Source: Pseudoflavonifractor sp. An85 (GTDB lineage: Bacteria > Bacillota > Clostridia > Oscillospirales > Oscillospiraceae). From it: 64,000 nt of DNA. Shown in pieces: positions 18,816 through 27,434 of this stretch (the stretch's first letter is position 1; the number at the start of each line of letters is the position of its first letter). Location: positions 1-64,000 of the forward strand of contig NZ_NFHE01000008.1 of NCBI RefSeq assembly GCF_002161235.1, read 5' to 3'. Position numbers and translations under genes: made by a program. Under the pieces are notes generated by a model. The model made no database searches. It was not told where the DNA came from and was given only the letters and a program-made list of their open reading frames with translations.

Positions 18816-19302
18816 GGAACATGAGATCTCCATCTCCACCGAGGTGGAGGGGGCGGACGATGAGGCCACCTGCGCCCTCATCCGCTCCACCATTGCCACC
18901 GCTCTGGCCCAGGAGGGGGTGGAGGTGCCCTGTGAAGTGGATGTGCTGCTCAGCGACGACGCGGGCATCCACGCCATCAATTTGGACATGCGTGGGGTGG
19001 ACCGCCCCACCGACGTGCTCTCCTTCCCCATGTTCGACCTGACCCCCGGGGAGAAGCCCCAGGCGGATTGGGCGGACCCGGACAGCGGCTGTGTTCCCTT
19101 GGGGGATATGGTGCTGTCCCTGGAGCGGGTGGAGGCCCAGGCCCAGGAGTACGGCCACAGCCGGGAGCGGGAACTGAGCTACCTGGTGGTGCACTCAGTG
19201 CTCCACTTGCTGGGCTATGACCACCTGGACGAGGGGCCTCAGAAGGCCCAGATGCGGGAGCGCGAGGACGCAATCATGGAGGTTGTCGGGCTGAGTCGAT
19301 AA
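18808..19302 (+). CDS. ybeY: Endoribonuclease / rRNA maturation factor YbeY
   Basis: A 164-residue YbeY. The zinc site is clear in HSVLHLLGYDHLDEG, and the RPTDVLSFPM motif is present. It acts in 16S rRNA 3' end maturation and ribosome quality control. GTG at 18808 is chosen since GGAGG lies 7 bases upstream, inside the end of phoH. The first 25 residues are acidic and longer than usual. Part of the yqfC-yqfD-phoH-ybeY unit. Confidence 0.94.
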   Translation: MAEEHEISISTEVEGADDEATCALIRSTIATALAQEGVEVPCEVDVLLSDDAGIHAINLDMRGVDRPTDVLSFPMFDLTPGEKPQADWADPDSGCVPLGDMVLSLERVEAQAQEYGHSRERELSYLVVHSVLHLLGYDHLDEGPQKAQMREREDAIMEVVGLSR

Positions 19303-19329
19303 CCTGGGAACAAAAAAGGGGGATGCACC

Positions 19330-19881
19330 ATGAAGAAATTGCTGATGGTATCCGCTGTTACCCTGTGCGCCGGACTGCTTCTCATCGGCTGCACGGCCTT
19401 TGTGACCCAAAAACAAGTGACCACCCAGGAGCAGGTGACCACCCTGGAGCCCATTCAGACCCCCGCCCCCATGGGGCAGGAGGAGCTGTTTGACGCCCTG
19501 GCCGGGGATAGCATTCTGGGCGTGGTGATTTTGAATCCCACCCAGGAGGAGCTGGAACTGGCCAAAAACGTGGATCAAGTCTACCCCGATCAGGAGTACG
19601 GTGAGTATATGCTCATTGTGCCCAAGCTGCCGGGGAGCACCATCACCTTGCAGGAGTTGACCTACGATTCCAACACCGGCGAGGTGGTGGAGGTGAAGGA
19701 CGTGCACACCACCAGCGGCACCGATCCGGTGGCCATGCTGGTCCAACAGGACATTCCCGAGGGCTTTCCCACCCTGCGTGTGGTGGTGGAAGCCGACGGC
19801 CGCACCGGGACCTATGACCTGAGCTATTACGGTAAGGGAGACGGGCGGCGAGACTTCTATATTATGTGGAATCGAGAATAA
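19330..19881 (+). CDS. Putative lipoprotein, function unknown
   Basis: A 183-residue secreted lipoprotein: an N-terminal hydrophobic signal with the lipobox LLIGC (Cys21), then a short QKQVTTQEQVTT linker repeat and a soluble domain. I recognise no family. It takes the place between ybeY and era where Bacillus subtilis has dgkA and cdd. A GGGGG ribosome site precedes the ATG. Structured repeat copy 3 follows its stop within 2-3 bases. Confidence 0.75.
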   Translation: MKKLLMVSAVTLCAGLLLIGCTAFVTQKQVTTQEQVTTLEPIQTPAPMGQEELFDALAGDSILGVVILNPTQEELELAKNVDQVYPDQEYGEYMLIVPKLPGSTITLQELTYDSNTGEVVEVKDVHTTSGTDPVAMLVQQDIPEGFPTLRVVVEADGRTGTYDLSYYGKGDGRRDFYIMWNRE

Positions 19882-19882
19882 T

Positions 19883-20050
19883 CTCTCGAAAATGCAAGCA
19901 TTTCCGAGAAGTTGCAGCCCGCTGCAGCGCACCAGCGAAAGCTGGCACGTTTGCGGGCTGAGAAGTGTATTTTCTGATGCGCATGTCCTCAGAAAATACG
20001 TGATTACAATTTATTTTCCCGCCGGAGGCGGAAAAACTCTGCGAGGCTTA
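19883..20050 (+). repeat. Structured intergenic repeat, copy 3 (loop subtype A)
   Basis: Begins directly after the lipoprotein stop. 5' hairpin AAATGC/GCATTT with AA loop, outer stem CAGCCCGC/GCGGGCTG, inner stem CCAGC-GAAA-GCTGG, hairpin TATTTTCTGA/TCAGAAAATA with loop TGCGCATGTCC, a short CCGCC/GGCGG hairpin, and tail AACTCTGCGAGGC. Compensatory changes against copies 2 and 5 are obvious in the GCGCATGTC hairpin. Confidence 0.88.
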
Positions 20051-20073
20051 AAGGCCAGGAGAGATTGAAACGG

Positions 20074-20098
20074 TTGAAAAGAGGTAAGCCTCTTTCAA
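20074..20098 (+). promoter_or_regulatory. Hairpin upstream of era
   Basis: TTGAAAAGAGG pairs with CCTCTTTCAA around TAAG, with one bulged A. There is no T-run. It may be an mRNA leader structure of era or a weak attenuator. Confidence 0.4.
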
Positions 20099-20153
20099 AT
20101 ACAAACGGCCATTGTTCAATGCCGATACCAAAGAAAGTTGAGGATCATCTATT

Positions 20154-21050
20154 ATGTCTCAGATCAAGAAAAGTGGAATCATCACTCTGGTGGGCCGCCC
20201 CAACGTGGGCAAGTCCACCCTGACCAACACCCTGGTGGGGGAGAAGATTGCCATTGTCTCATCCAAGCCCCAGACCACCCGCAACCGCATCAGTGCGGTG
20301 CTCAACCGTGGTGACACCCAGTTTGTCTTTGTGGACACTCCGGGTTTGCACAAGGCCCGCACCCGTCTGGGCGACTACATGGTGAAGGTGGTGCGCCAGT
20401 CCGTGGCGGATGTGGACGGGGTGATGCTGCTGGTGGAACCGGTAGATCGCATTGGCCCTGCCGAAGAGGAACTCATCGGCCGCATCAAGGCCCTGGGCGC
20501 TCCCGCCGTGCTGGTCATCAATAAAATTGACACCATCGAGAAGGAAAAGCTGCTCTCTGTCATGGCGGTGTATGGCGCGGCCCATAATTGGGACGCCGTC
20601 ATGCCCATTTCCGCCAAAACCGGAGAGGGTGTGGAAGAACTGCTGGACCTGCTGGCCAAGTGGATTCCCGAAGGACCCCAGCTGTTCCCCGACGACGTGG
20701 TCACCGACCAGCCCGAGCGGCAGATCATGGCGGAAATCGTCCGGGAGAAGCTGCTGCGCAACCTGGATAAGGAGATTCCCCACGGCACCGCCGTGGAGGT
20801 GACCCGATTCACCCAGCGGGACGACGACATCATCGACTGCCACGTCACCATCTACTGCGAGAAGGAGTCCCACAAGGGCATCATCATCGGCAAGAAGGGC
20901 TCCATGCTCAAGAAGATCTCCACCCAGGCCCGGGAGGACATGGAGGCGTTCATGGGCGCCAAGGTGTATTTGGAAACTTGGGTGAAGGTGAAAGAAAATT
21001 GGCGGGATAATATCAATTTGATTCACAATTTCGGCTATACCGAGGACTAA
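20154..21050 (+). CDS. era: GTPase Era
   Basis: A 298-residue full-length Era. G1 GRPNVGKSTL (near residue 12), the switch I RNRI region, G3 DTPG, and G4 NKID are intact. The C-terminal KH domain carries GIIIGKKGSMLKKI. Era binds the 3' end of 16S rRNA and licenses 30S assembly in the cytoplasm. It lies 103 bases after structured repeat copy 3 and is followed by an antisense-oriented copy. Confidence 0.97.
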   Translation: MSQIKKSGIITLVGRPNVGKSTLTNTLVGEKIAIVSSKPQTTRNRISAVLNRGDTQFVFVDTPGLHKARTRLGDYMVKVVRQSVADVDGVMLLVEPVDRIGPAEEELIGRIKALGAPAVLVINKIDTIEKEKLLSVMAVYGAAHNWDAVMPISAKTGEGVEELLDLLAKWIPEGPQLFPDDVVTDQPERQIMAEIVREKLLRNLDKEIPHGTAVEVTRFTQRDDDIIDCHVTIYCEKESHKGIIIGKKGSMLKKISTQAREDMEAFMGAKVYLETWVKVKENWRDNINLIHNFGYTED

Positions 21051-21051
21051 A

Positions 21052-21229
21052 GCCTCGCAGAGTTCGCACCCGCAGGTGCAAAAAAATGAAAACCATTTTC
21101 TTCGGCGACATGTGCGGCGAAGAAAATACTTCTCAGCCCGCAAGTGTGGAATTTGTCCTCCCACGCTGGACAAATTATGCGCGCGGCGGGCTGCAACCCA
21201 CTCAAAAAGATGCTTGCATCTTTTTGAAG
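21052..21229 (-). repeat. Structured intergenic repeat, copy 4 (loop subtype B, antisense to neighbours)
   Basis: On the minus strand: 5' hairpin TTCAAAAAGATGC/GCATCTTTTTGAG with AA loop, outer stem CAGCCCGC/GCGGGCTG, inner stem AATTTGTCC/GGACAAATT, hairpin ATTTTCTTCG/CGAAGAAAAT with loop containing GCACATGTC, hairpin TTTGCACC/GGTGCGAA, and tail AACTCTGCGAGGC. The single mismatch in the last stem is a G-U wobble only if the minus strand is the RNA. It is the only copy that does not follow a gene in its own orientation (era and recO are both plus). Confidence 0.87.
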
Positions 21230-21234
21230 GAATT

Positions 21235-21315
21235 CCCAGTTATAAACGTACACATCCCCTCTCACCCTAAAGGGTAGAAAGGGGATGTGACGTGTGGAGC
21301 CTTTAGGAAACTGGG
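21235..21315 (+). other. Long nested hairpin between era and recO
   Basis: An outer CCCAGTT/AACTGGG pair (21235-21241 with 21309-21315) encloses ACGT/ACGT and the perfect 10 bp stem CACATCCCCT/AGGGGATGTG (21251-21260 with 21280-21289), with a further ACCCT/AGGGT inside. It is followed by ATTTGTTTT. It could be an unusual terminator of era or the leader of recO. The rest of the gap to 21414 shows no gene. Confidence 0.5.
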
Positions 21316-21414
21316 ATTTGTTTTGGAAGACCGGGCTACCGGAGGCGTGGCTCATGACCCGCTGTCAGGCAGAGAACGCAAACAAACCGCCTCAGAGAGA
21401 AGGAGAGACTGTCC

Positions 21415-22191
21415 ATGTACCTGACCACCACAGCCCTGGTGCTGCGGGAAGTGGAATACAAGGATTCCGATAAATTGCTCACGGTGCTCACCCCCGAACA
21501 GGGCAAACTGACTCTGTCCGCTCGAGGGGTGCGCAAGAAAAAGGACGCCACGGCCGCGGCCTGCCAGCTGCTGACCTGGGGAGAGTTCACCCTCTCCCAG
21601 CGTCAGGGTCGGTGGCAGGTGAAGGAGGGGACCACCCAGCGCTCCTTTCGGGGTGTGCGGGAAGACCTGGATAAGCTGGCCTTGGGCAGCTACTTTGCCC
21701 AGGTCGCCGAGACCTTATGCGAGGAGGAGCAGCCGGAGCCAGAGATTCTGGCCCTCACCCTCAACGCCCTCCACGCCCTGGACCAGATGGCGGTGCCCCT
21801 TACCCTGGTGAAAACCGCCTTTGAGTGGAAGGCCATGGCCCTGGCGGGCTATGAGCCCATGCTGGACGGATGCGGGGTGTGCGGCTGTGAGGAGCCGGAC
21901 GCCCCCTGTATCCACCTGGGGGAAGGGGTACTCCACTGCAAGGGATGCCGGGAGAAGCTGGGGGCGGGGGTGTCTATGCCCCTGACCGGGGCAGCGCTGG
22001 CGGCCCTGCGCCACATTGTGTGGGGCAACCCCAAGCGGCTGTTCTCCTTTACTCTGGACGAGAGCTCCTTGCAACGGCTGTCCCAGGCTTCCGAGGCCTA
22101 TCTCATGACCCAATTAGAACGAGGATTTCATACCTTGGACTTTTATAAGTCCTTGACCATGGAGACGAACACATATGACAGAACTACTTGA
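21415..22191 (+). CDS. recO: DNA repair protein RecO
   Basis: A 258-residue RecO. The N-terminal OB fold (TTALVLREVEYKDSDKLLTVLTPEQGKL pattern) is followed by a helical domain with a four-cysteine zinc finger (CGVCG, CKGC). It helps RecF/RecR load RecA on SSB-coated gaps. The 3' end overlaps mutS2 by 17 bases, so translation is coupled. GGAGAG precedes the ATG. Confidence 0.94.
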   Translation: MYLTTTALVLREVEYKDSDKLLTVLTPEQGKLTLSARGVRKKKDATAAACQLLTWGEFTLSQRQGRWQVKEGTTQRSFRGVREDLDKLALGSYFAQVAETLCEEEQPEPEILALTLNALHALDQMAVPLTLVKTAFEWKAMALAGYEPMLDGCGVCGCEEPDAPCIHLGEGVLHCKGCREKLGAGVSMPLTGAALAALRHIVWGNPKRLFSFTLDESSLQRLSQASEAYLMTQLERGFHTLDFYKSLTMETNTYDRTT

Positions 22192-24559
22192 AAAATCCAT
22201 ACAGACCCTGGAACTGCCACGGGTGCTGGCTATGCTGGCTGACGAGGCAGTGACGGAGGAGGGCAAAGATGCCTGCCGCAAGGTGCGGCCCCAGACGGTG
22301 GTGTCCGACGTGGCCCGGCTGCAAAAGCAGACCTCGGCGGCCTTCCAGATGCTGGTCAAGCACGGCACCCCCTCCTTGTCCGGGGTGCGCCCGGTGGCCG
22401 CTGCTCTGCAGCGGGCGGACCGGGGCGGCAGCTTGAACACCCGGGAGCTTTTGGACATCGCCCAGGTGCTGCGCTGCGCCCGCAATGTGCGGGAGTACGG
22501 CGTGGGGGAGAGCGGGGAGAAAACCGTGCTGGACGGCTACTTCCAAAGCCTGTCCCCCAACCGTTTTTTGGAGGAGAAGATCAGCGGCTCCATTCTCAGC
22601 GAGGATGAGATTGCCGATTCCGCTTCCACGGAACTGGCGGATATCCGCCGCCACATCCGGGCGGCGGCGGGAAAGGTGCGGGATGTGCTCAACCGGCTCA
22701 TCTCCTCCAACCAGTCCAAGTATTTGCAGGAGTCCATCATCACCATGCGGGGTGGCCGCTACGTGGTGCCGGTGAAGAGCGAGCACAAAAATGAGATTCC
22801 CGGCCTGGTCCACGACGTGTCCGGCTCCGGCGGCACCTTCTTCATCGAGCCCATGGGGGTGGTGAACGCCAACAACGAGCTGCGAGAACTGCAAATGAAG
22901 GAGCAGAAGGAGATTGAGCGCATTTTGGCGGAGCTGTCCGCCGACTGCGCCGGATTCCGGGAGGGCATCGAGGACAACTACCGCACCCTCATCGCTCTGG
23001 ACGTGATCTTCGCCCGGGCCAAGCTGTCCACCCACATGGGGGGCATGGAGCCGGTGCTGGGGGATTACATCGAGCTTCACAAAGCCCGTCACCCCCTGTT
23101 GGACCCCAAGACCGCCGTGCGCAACGACCTGTACTTGGGCCGTGATTTTGATACCCTGGTCATCACCGGCCCCAACACCGGCGGTAAGACGGTGACCTTG
23201 AAGACCTTGGGCCTTTTGACCCTCATGGCCCAGTGCGGCCTCCACATCCCCGCCATGGACGGCTCCACCATCCGGGTGTGCTCGGCGGTGCTGGCAGACA
23301 TCGGCGACGAGCAGTCCATTGACCAGTCCCTGTCCACCTTCTCCTCCCACATGGTGAACATCGTGGCCATGCTGGAAAAGCTGGACGAGGACACCCTGGT
23401 GCTCTTTGACGAGTTGGGGGCGGGCACTGACCCGGTGGAGGGTGCGGCTCTGGCTGCCGCTATCATCGAGTCCGCCCGCCAGCTGGGCGCCCGAGTGGCG
23501 GCCACTACCCACTACGCCGAGTTGAAGGTGTACGCCATGACCACCCAAGGGGTGGAAAACGCCTCTTGCGAGTTCAACGTGGACACCTTGGCCCCCACCT
23601 ACCGGGTGCTCATCGGCATCCCCGGCAAGTCCAACGCCTTTGCCATCTCCCGCCGTCTGGGGCTGCCCGACTACATCATTCAGCGGGCTGCCGACCGGAT
23701 CGACGCGGAAAATGTCCGCTTTGAGGACGTCATCAGCCAGCTGGAACAGCAGCGTCAGGCTATGGAGCGGGAGAAGGAGCTAGCCCAGGAGCTGCGCCGG
23801 GACATGGAGCGCACCAAGGCCGAGGCGGACCAGTACCGCCAGCGTATCGAGGAGGAGCGGCGGAAGGCCACGGAAAAGGCCCAGGCCGAGGCCCGTGCCA
23901 TCATCCAGGAGGCCCGGGACACGGCCGACGCCGTGTTCAAAGAGCTCAACGCCATGCGCCGCCGCCAGGAGAAGGCCAAAGAGTGGGTGGACGACAACCA
24001 GCAACGGTCTGACCTGCGCCGTACCCTTAATGAGGCGGAAAATGCCCTGGGCGCCAGACAGCAGGAGATGGAAGCCCCTGCCCCCACCCGTCCGGCGGTG
24101 AAGGGTGACATGGTGGAGGTGCTGAAAACCCACACCCAGGCCCAGGTGGTGGATGTGAACAAGGACGGCACCCTCCAGCTTCAGGCGGGCATCTTGAAGT
24201 TGAAGGCCCGCCAGGACGAGGTGCGAGTGATGGAGGAAGCCACCGCACGCCACAAACAAAGCCAGCGGGACAAGGCCCGCAATGCCACCGTTACCCGCCC
24301 CTTCCGGGCCGCTGCTGCCAAGGCGGAGCTGGACCTGCGGGGCATGATGGTAGACGAGGCCCTGGCAGCCGTGGACATGTTCCTGGACAACGCCCTTATG
24401 GGCAAATTGGAGACGGTGACCATCATCCACGGCAAGGGCACCGGTGCGCTGCGCAAGGCCGTGCGGGAGCACGTCAAGCACAGTCGATACGTGAAATCCG
24501 CCCGACCCGGCGCCTATGGCGAGGGCGAGGACGGCGTCACCGTTGTCACCTTGAAGTGA
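22175..24559 (+). CDS. mutS2: Endonuclease MutS2 with Smr domain
   Basis: A 794-residue MutS2: core and lever domains, Walker A GPNTGGKTVTLK (near residue 335), Walker B LVLFDELGAGTDP, a long coiled coil (about residues 515-640), and a C-terminal Smr nuclease domain (LDLRGMMVDEAL, then IHGKGTGALR). It lacks the mismatch-recognition domain of MutS. The family acts in recombination control and in rescue of collided ribosomes. Its gene overlaps recO. Confidence 0.96.
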   Translation: MTELLEKSIQTLELPRVLAMLADEAVTEEGKDACRKVRPQTVVSDVARLQKQTSAAFQMLVKHGTPSLSGVRPVAAALQRADRGGSLNTRELLDIAQVLRCARNVREYGVGESGEKTVLDGYFQSLSPNRFLEEKISGSILSEDEIADSASTELADIRRHIRAAAGKVRDVLNRLISSNQSKYLQESIITMRGGRYVVPVKSEHKNEIPGLVHDVSGSGGTFFIEPMGVVNANNELRELQMKEQKEIERILAELSADCAGFREGIEDNYRTLIALDVIFARAKLSTHMGGMEPVLGDYIELHKARHPLLDPKTAVRNDLYLGRDFDTLVITGPNTGGKTVTLKTLGLLTLMAQCGLHIPAMDGSTIRVCSAVLADIGDEQSIDQSLSTFSSHMVNIVAMLEKLDEDTLVLFDELGAGTDPVEGAALAAAIIESARQLGARVAATTHYAELKVYAMTTQGVENASCEFNVDTLAPTYRVLIGIPGKSNAFAISRRLGLPDYIIQRAADRIDAENVRFEDVISQLEQQRQAMEREKELAQELRRDMERTKAEADQYRQRIEEERRKATEKAQAEARAIIQEARDTADAVFKELNAMRRRQEKAKEWVDDNQQRSDLRRTLNEAENALGARQQEMEAPAPTRPAVKGDMVEVLKTHTQAQVVDVNKDGTLQLQAGILKLKARQDEVRVMEEATARHKQSQRDKARNATVTRPFRAAAAKAELDLRGMMVDEALAAVDMFLDNALMGKLETVTIIHGKGTGALRKAVREHVKHSRYVKSARPGAYGEGEDGVTVVTLK

Positions 24560-24632
24560 CTTCCAGCACAGAATAGACCGGGGGAAAGGTGCTTTTCCAC
24601 AAATGAAACCCTGCGATTTGTACAAATTGCTG

Positions 24633-24661
24633 TTGACGATGCCTTTCAAATTTGATATGCT
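24633..24661 (+). promoter_or_regulatory. Promoter of the HPr gene
   Basis: TTGACG, 17-base spacer, TATGCT. A good sigma-A match directly upstream of ptsH, with a leader of roughly 65 bases. Confidence 0.75.
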
Positions 24662-24733
24662 ATTGATGCAAATATTTTCGGGGAAAGCGCGGGATAGTAC
24701 TCCCCCAATCCTAGATTATGGAGGGACTCTCTT

Positions 24734-24997
24734 ATGGTAACGAAAGAGACTGTTGTGAACAATCAGGTTGGTCTGCACGCTCGTCCGGCCACCTTCTTTA
24801 TCCAGAAAGCCAACGAATTCAAGAGCTCCGTGTGGGTGGAGAAGGAGGAGCGTCGCGTCAACGCCAAGAGCTTGCTGGGCGTGCTCTCTCTGGGCATTGT
24901 CAAGGGCACTGCCATCACCCTCATTGCCGACGGCCCCGATGAGGAAGAGGCTGTCAACGCTCTGGTGGAGCTGATTAACTCTGATTTTGCCGAGTAA
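24734..24997 (+). CDS. ptsH: Phosphocarrier protein HPr
   Basis: An 87-residue HPr-family protein. The phosphorylated histidine is in GLHARPAT (His15) and the regulatory serine position is in SLLGVLSLG near residue 46. It carries phosphate from enzyme I to sugar-specific EII proteins, and in low-GC Gram-positives the serine form is a carbon-catabolite signal. enzyme I is not adjacent. It has its own promoter and terminator. Confidence 0.92.
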   Translation: MVTKETVVNNQVGLHARPATFFIQKANEFKSSVWVEKEERRVNAKSLLGVLSLGIVKGTAITLIADGPDEEEAVNALVELINSDFAE

Positions 24998-25009
24998 TCT
25001 GCAACCATG

Positions 25010-25040
25010 AAAAAGCGTCGCAGTAGCGACGCTTTTTTTT
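25010..25040 (+). terminator. ptsH terminator
   Basis: AAAAAGCGTCGC, loop AGTA, GCGACGC and eight T. It lies between ptsH and uvrC, and the uvrC ribosome site follows within 10 bases. Confidence 0.93.
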
Positions 25041-25057
25041 ATTCAGGGAGGGTAGCT

Positions 25058-26878
25058 ATGACCTTTGAAGAGCTGCGGGACAAAGCCCACGGACTGCCGT
25101 TGAAGCCGGGGGTGTATATCATGCAAAACGCCGCCAGCGAAGTGATTTACGTGGGCAAGGCCAAGGCGCTGAAAAACCGGGTGAGCCAGTATTTTCAGGA
25201 CCAGAGCCGCCACAACGAAAAGACTCGGGCCATGGTGGCCCAGATTCACCACTTTGACGTGATTGTGGTGGAGTCCGAATTTGAGGCCCTGGTGCTGGAG
25301 TGCGCCCTCATCAAGCGCCACCAGCCCCGGTACAACATCCTGCTCAAGGACAGCAAGGGCTACCCCTATATCCGGCTCAGCGTCCAGGAGGAGTACCCGC
25401 AATTCTCCCTGACCACCAAGGTGGCCAGGGATGGGGCCCGGTACTTTGGCCCCTACGGCACCCGGGGAGCCAGCCAGGGTATCATTGACGCCCTGCTCTC
25501 TGCGTTGCGTCTGCCCACCTGCCGGCGGAAGTTCCCACGGGACATCGGCAAGGAGCGGCCCTGTCTCAACTTTCACATGGGCACCTGCGACGGCTATTGC
25601 CGCCCGGACATGGACCAGAGCCAGTACCGCCAGGGCATCGACCAGGCGGTGCGGCTGTTGGAGGGCAAGCTGGATGAGGTGGTGGGCCAGTGGACGAAGG
25701 AGATGGAGCAGGCCGCCGAGGACCTGCGCTTTGAAAAGGCCGCCCAGTACCGGGACCGCATCCGGGCCGTGCAGCTGCTGGCCAAGCGGCAGAAGGCGGT
25801 GGTGGGCTCCCTGGCGGACACCGACGTGATGGGGTATTACCGGGGAGAGGCCAAGAGCTGCTTTGTAGTGCTCCACTATGTGGATGGGGAACTGGCCGCC
25901 AAGGACTGGCAGCTTCTGCCTCTGCCCATGGAGGAGGACGAAGGGGAGAGCGTGGCCACCCTCACCGCCCAGTATTACCAGGGTCGCCAGGCCCTGCCCC
26001 GGCAGATTCTCCTCCCCTTGGACTTTGAGGGGCAGGTGGAGCTGGCCCGGATGCTCACCCAGGCGGTGGGCCGGAAGGTGGAGCTGCTCACCCCCCAGCG
26101 AGGGGCTAAAACCGAGCTGGTGGCCCTGGCCAATCAAAACGCCGCCGAGGAAGTGCAGCGGGCTACCACTGCCCAGGAGCGCACCTCCAAGCTCATGGAA
26201 GCTTTGGGCCGCCTCATGGGGCTGGACCAGCCGCCCCACCGTATGGAGGCCTTTGACATCTCCAACAGCGGTAACGCAGACATTGTGGCCTCTATGACGG
26301 TGCACGTGGACGGCAGACCCTTGAAGCGGGACTACCGCCATTTTATCTTGAAGGATATGGAGCATGCCGACGACTACGCCTCCATGGAGCAGGTTATCAC
26401 CCGGCGGTTCCGGCGCTACCTGGATGGAGACGAGAAGTTCGGGGAGTTGCCTGATGTGCTGCTGATGGACGGCGGCGTGGGCCAGGTGCGGGTGGCGGCA
26501 ACTGCCCTGGAGAGCCTGGGGCTGTCCATTCCCATTTTCGGCATGGTCAAGGACGACCGGCACCGTACCCGGGCCCTGGTGGACCGGGACGGGCAGGAGA
26601 TGGGCTTGCAGCAAAACCAGGCCCTGTTTGCCCTCATTGGCCGCATTCAGGAGGAGACCCACCGGTTTGCCATTGAATTTATGCGCTCCCGCCAGGGCAA
26701 GCGGATGAAAGGCTCGGCGCTGGACGAGATTCCCGGGGTAGGGCCTGCTCGCAAGACCGCGCTGCTTAAACATTTCAAGAGCATCAAGGCCATCCGAGGG
26801 GCCAGCTTGGAACAGCTGGGAGAAGTGGTGCCCACCAACACGGCCCAGGCCATATACGACTATTTTCAAAAGGAGTGA
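25058..26878 (+). CDS. uvrC: Excinuclease ABC subunit C
   Basis: A 606-residue UvrC, normal length. An N-terminal GIY-YIG nuclease domain (PGVYIM, VIYVGKAK), a cysteine-containing region, a UVR motif near residue 215 (EKAAQYRDRIRAVQLL), an RNase H-like nuclease domain (FDISN, DGGVGQV) and a C-terminal HhH (IPGVGPARKTALLKHF). It makes both incisions in nucleotide excision repair with UvrAB. ATG 25058 follows GGGAGG. rsmD and coaD follow closely. Confidence 0.97.
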   Translation: MTFEELRDKAHGLPLKPGVYIMQNAASEVIYVGKAKALKNRVSQYFQDQSRHNEKTRAMVAQIHHFDVIVVESEFEALVLECALIKRHQPRYNILLKDSKGYPYIRLSVQEEYPQFSLTTKVARDGARYFGPYGTRGASQGIIDALLSALRLPTCRRKFPRDIGKERPCLNFHMGTCDGYCRPDMDQSQYRQGIDQAVRLLEGKLDEVVGQWTKEMEQAAEDLRFEKAAQYRDRIRAVQLLAKRQKAVVGSLADTDVMGYYRGEAKSCFVVLHYVDGELAAKDWQLLPLPMEEDEGESVATLTAQYYQGRQALPRQILLPLDFEGQVELARMLTQAVGRKVELLTPQRGAKTELVALANQNAAEEVQRATTAQERTSKLMEALGRLMGLDQPPHRMEAFDISNSGNADIVASMTVHVDGRPLKRDYRHFILKDMEHADDYASMEQVITRRFRRYLDGDEKFGELPDVLLMDGGVGQVRVAATALESLGLSIPIFGMVKDDRHRTRALVDRDGQEMGLQQNQALFALIGRIQEETHRFAIEFMRSRQGKRMKGSALDEIPGVGPARKTALLKHFKSIKAIRGASLEQLGEVVPTNTAQAIYDYFQKE

Positions 26879-26885
26879 GACTCCC

Positions 26886-27431
26886 ATGCGCGTGATTACT
26901 GGAAGCGCCCGGGGTAAGCACCTCAAGGAGCTGCCCGGGATGGACACCCGCCCCACCACCGACCGGGTGAAAGAGGGGCTTTTTAACATCATTCAGTTTG
27001 ACATTCCAGGACGACGAGTGTTGGATTTGTTTGCCGGCACCGGCCAACTGGGCATTGAATGCCTGTCCCGGGGGGCGGCCTGGTGTGATTTTGTGGATCG
27101 GGCTCCTGCAGCCATGGCCATTGTGCGGGACAATGTGAAGGGGTGTAACCTCTCTGACCGGGCGGGATTCCACCAAAAGGAGTTTGACGCCTTTTTGACC
27201 ACCGCCAAAGGCCCCTATGATCTGGTGTTTCTCGACCCGCCCTACGCCTCTGACTGCATTCAGCGGGCCTTGCAGCAGATGACGGTAATTGACATTGTGT
27301 CGAGAAATGGTATAATAGTGTGTGAAACGCCGGTGGATGCCCAGTTGCCGGAGTTGGACGCCCCCTATGAGAAGGGGCGGGAGTACCGGTACGGAAAGAT
27401 CAAGCTGACCCTGTACCGCAGGAGTGTGTGA
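26886..27431 (+). CDS. rsmD: 16S rRNA (guanine-N2) methyltransferase RsmD
   Basis: A 181-residue SAM-dependent methyltransferase. The RsmD start MRVITGSARGKHL is typical; the SAM-binding motif is LDLFAGTGQLGIE and the catalytic motif is DPPY. It methylates G966-type positions in 16S rRNA. It lies between uvrC (7 bases) and coaD (3 bases); rsmD-coaD adjacency is widespread in bacteria. Confidence 0.94.
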   Translation: MRVITGSARGKHLKELPGMDTRPTTDRVKEGLFNIIQFDIPGRRVLDLFAGTGQLGIECLSRGAAWCDFVDRAPAAMAIVRDNVKGCNLSDRAGFHQKEFDAFLTTAKGPYDLVFLDPPYASDCIQRALQQMTVIDIVSRNGIIVCETPVDAQLPELDAPYEKGREYRYGKIKLTLYRRSV

Positions 27432-27434
27432 CCC

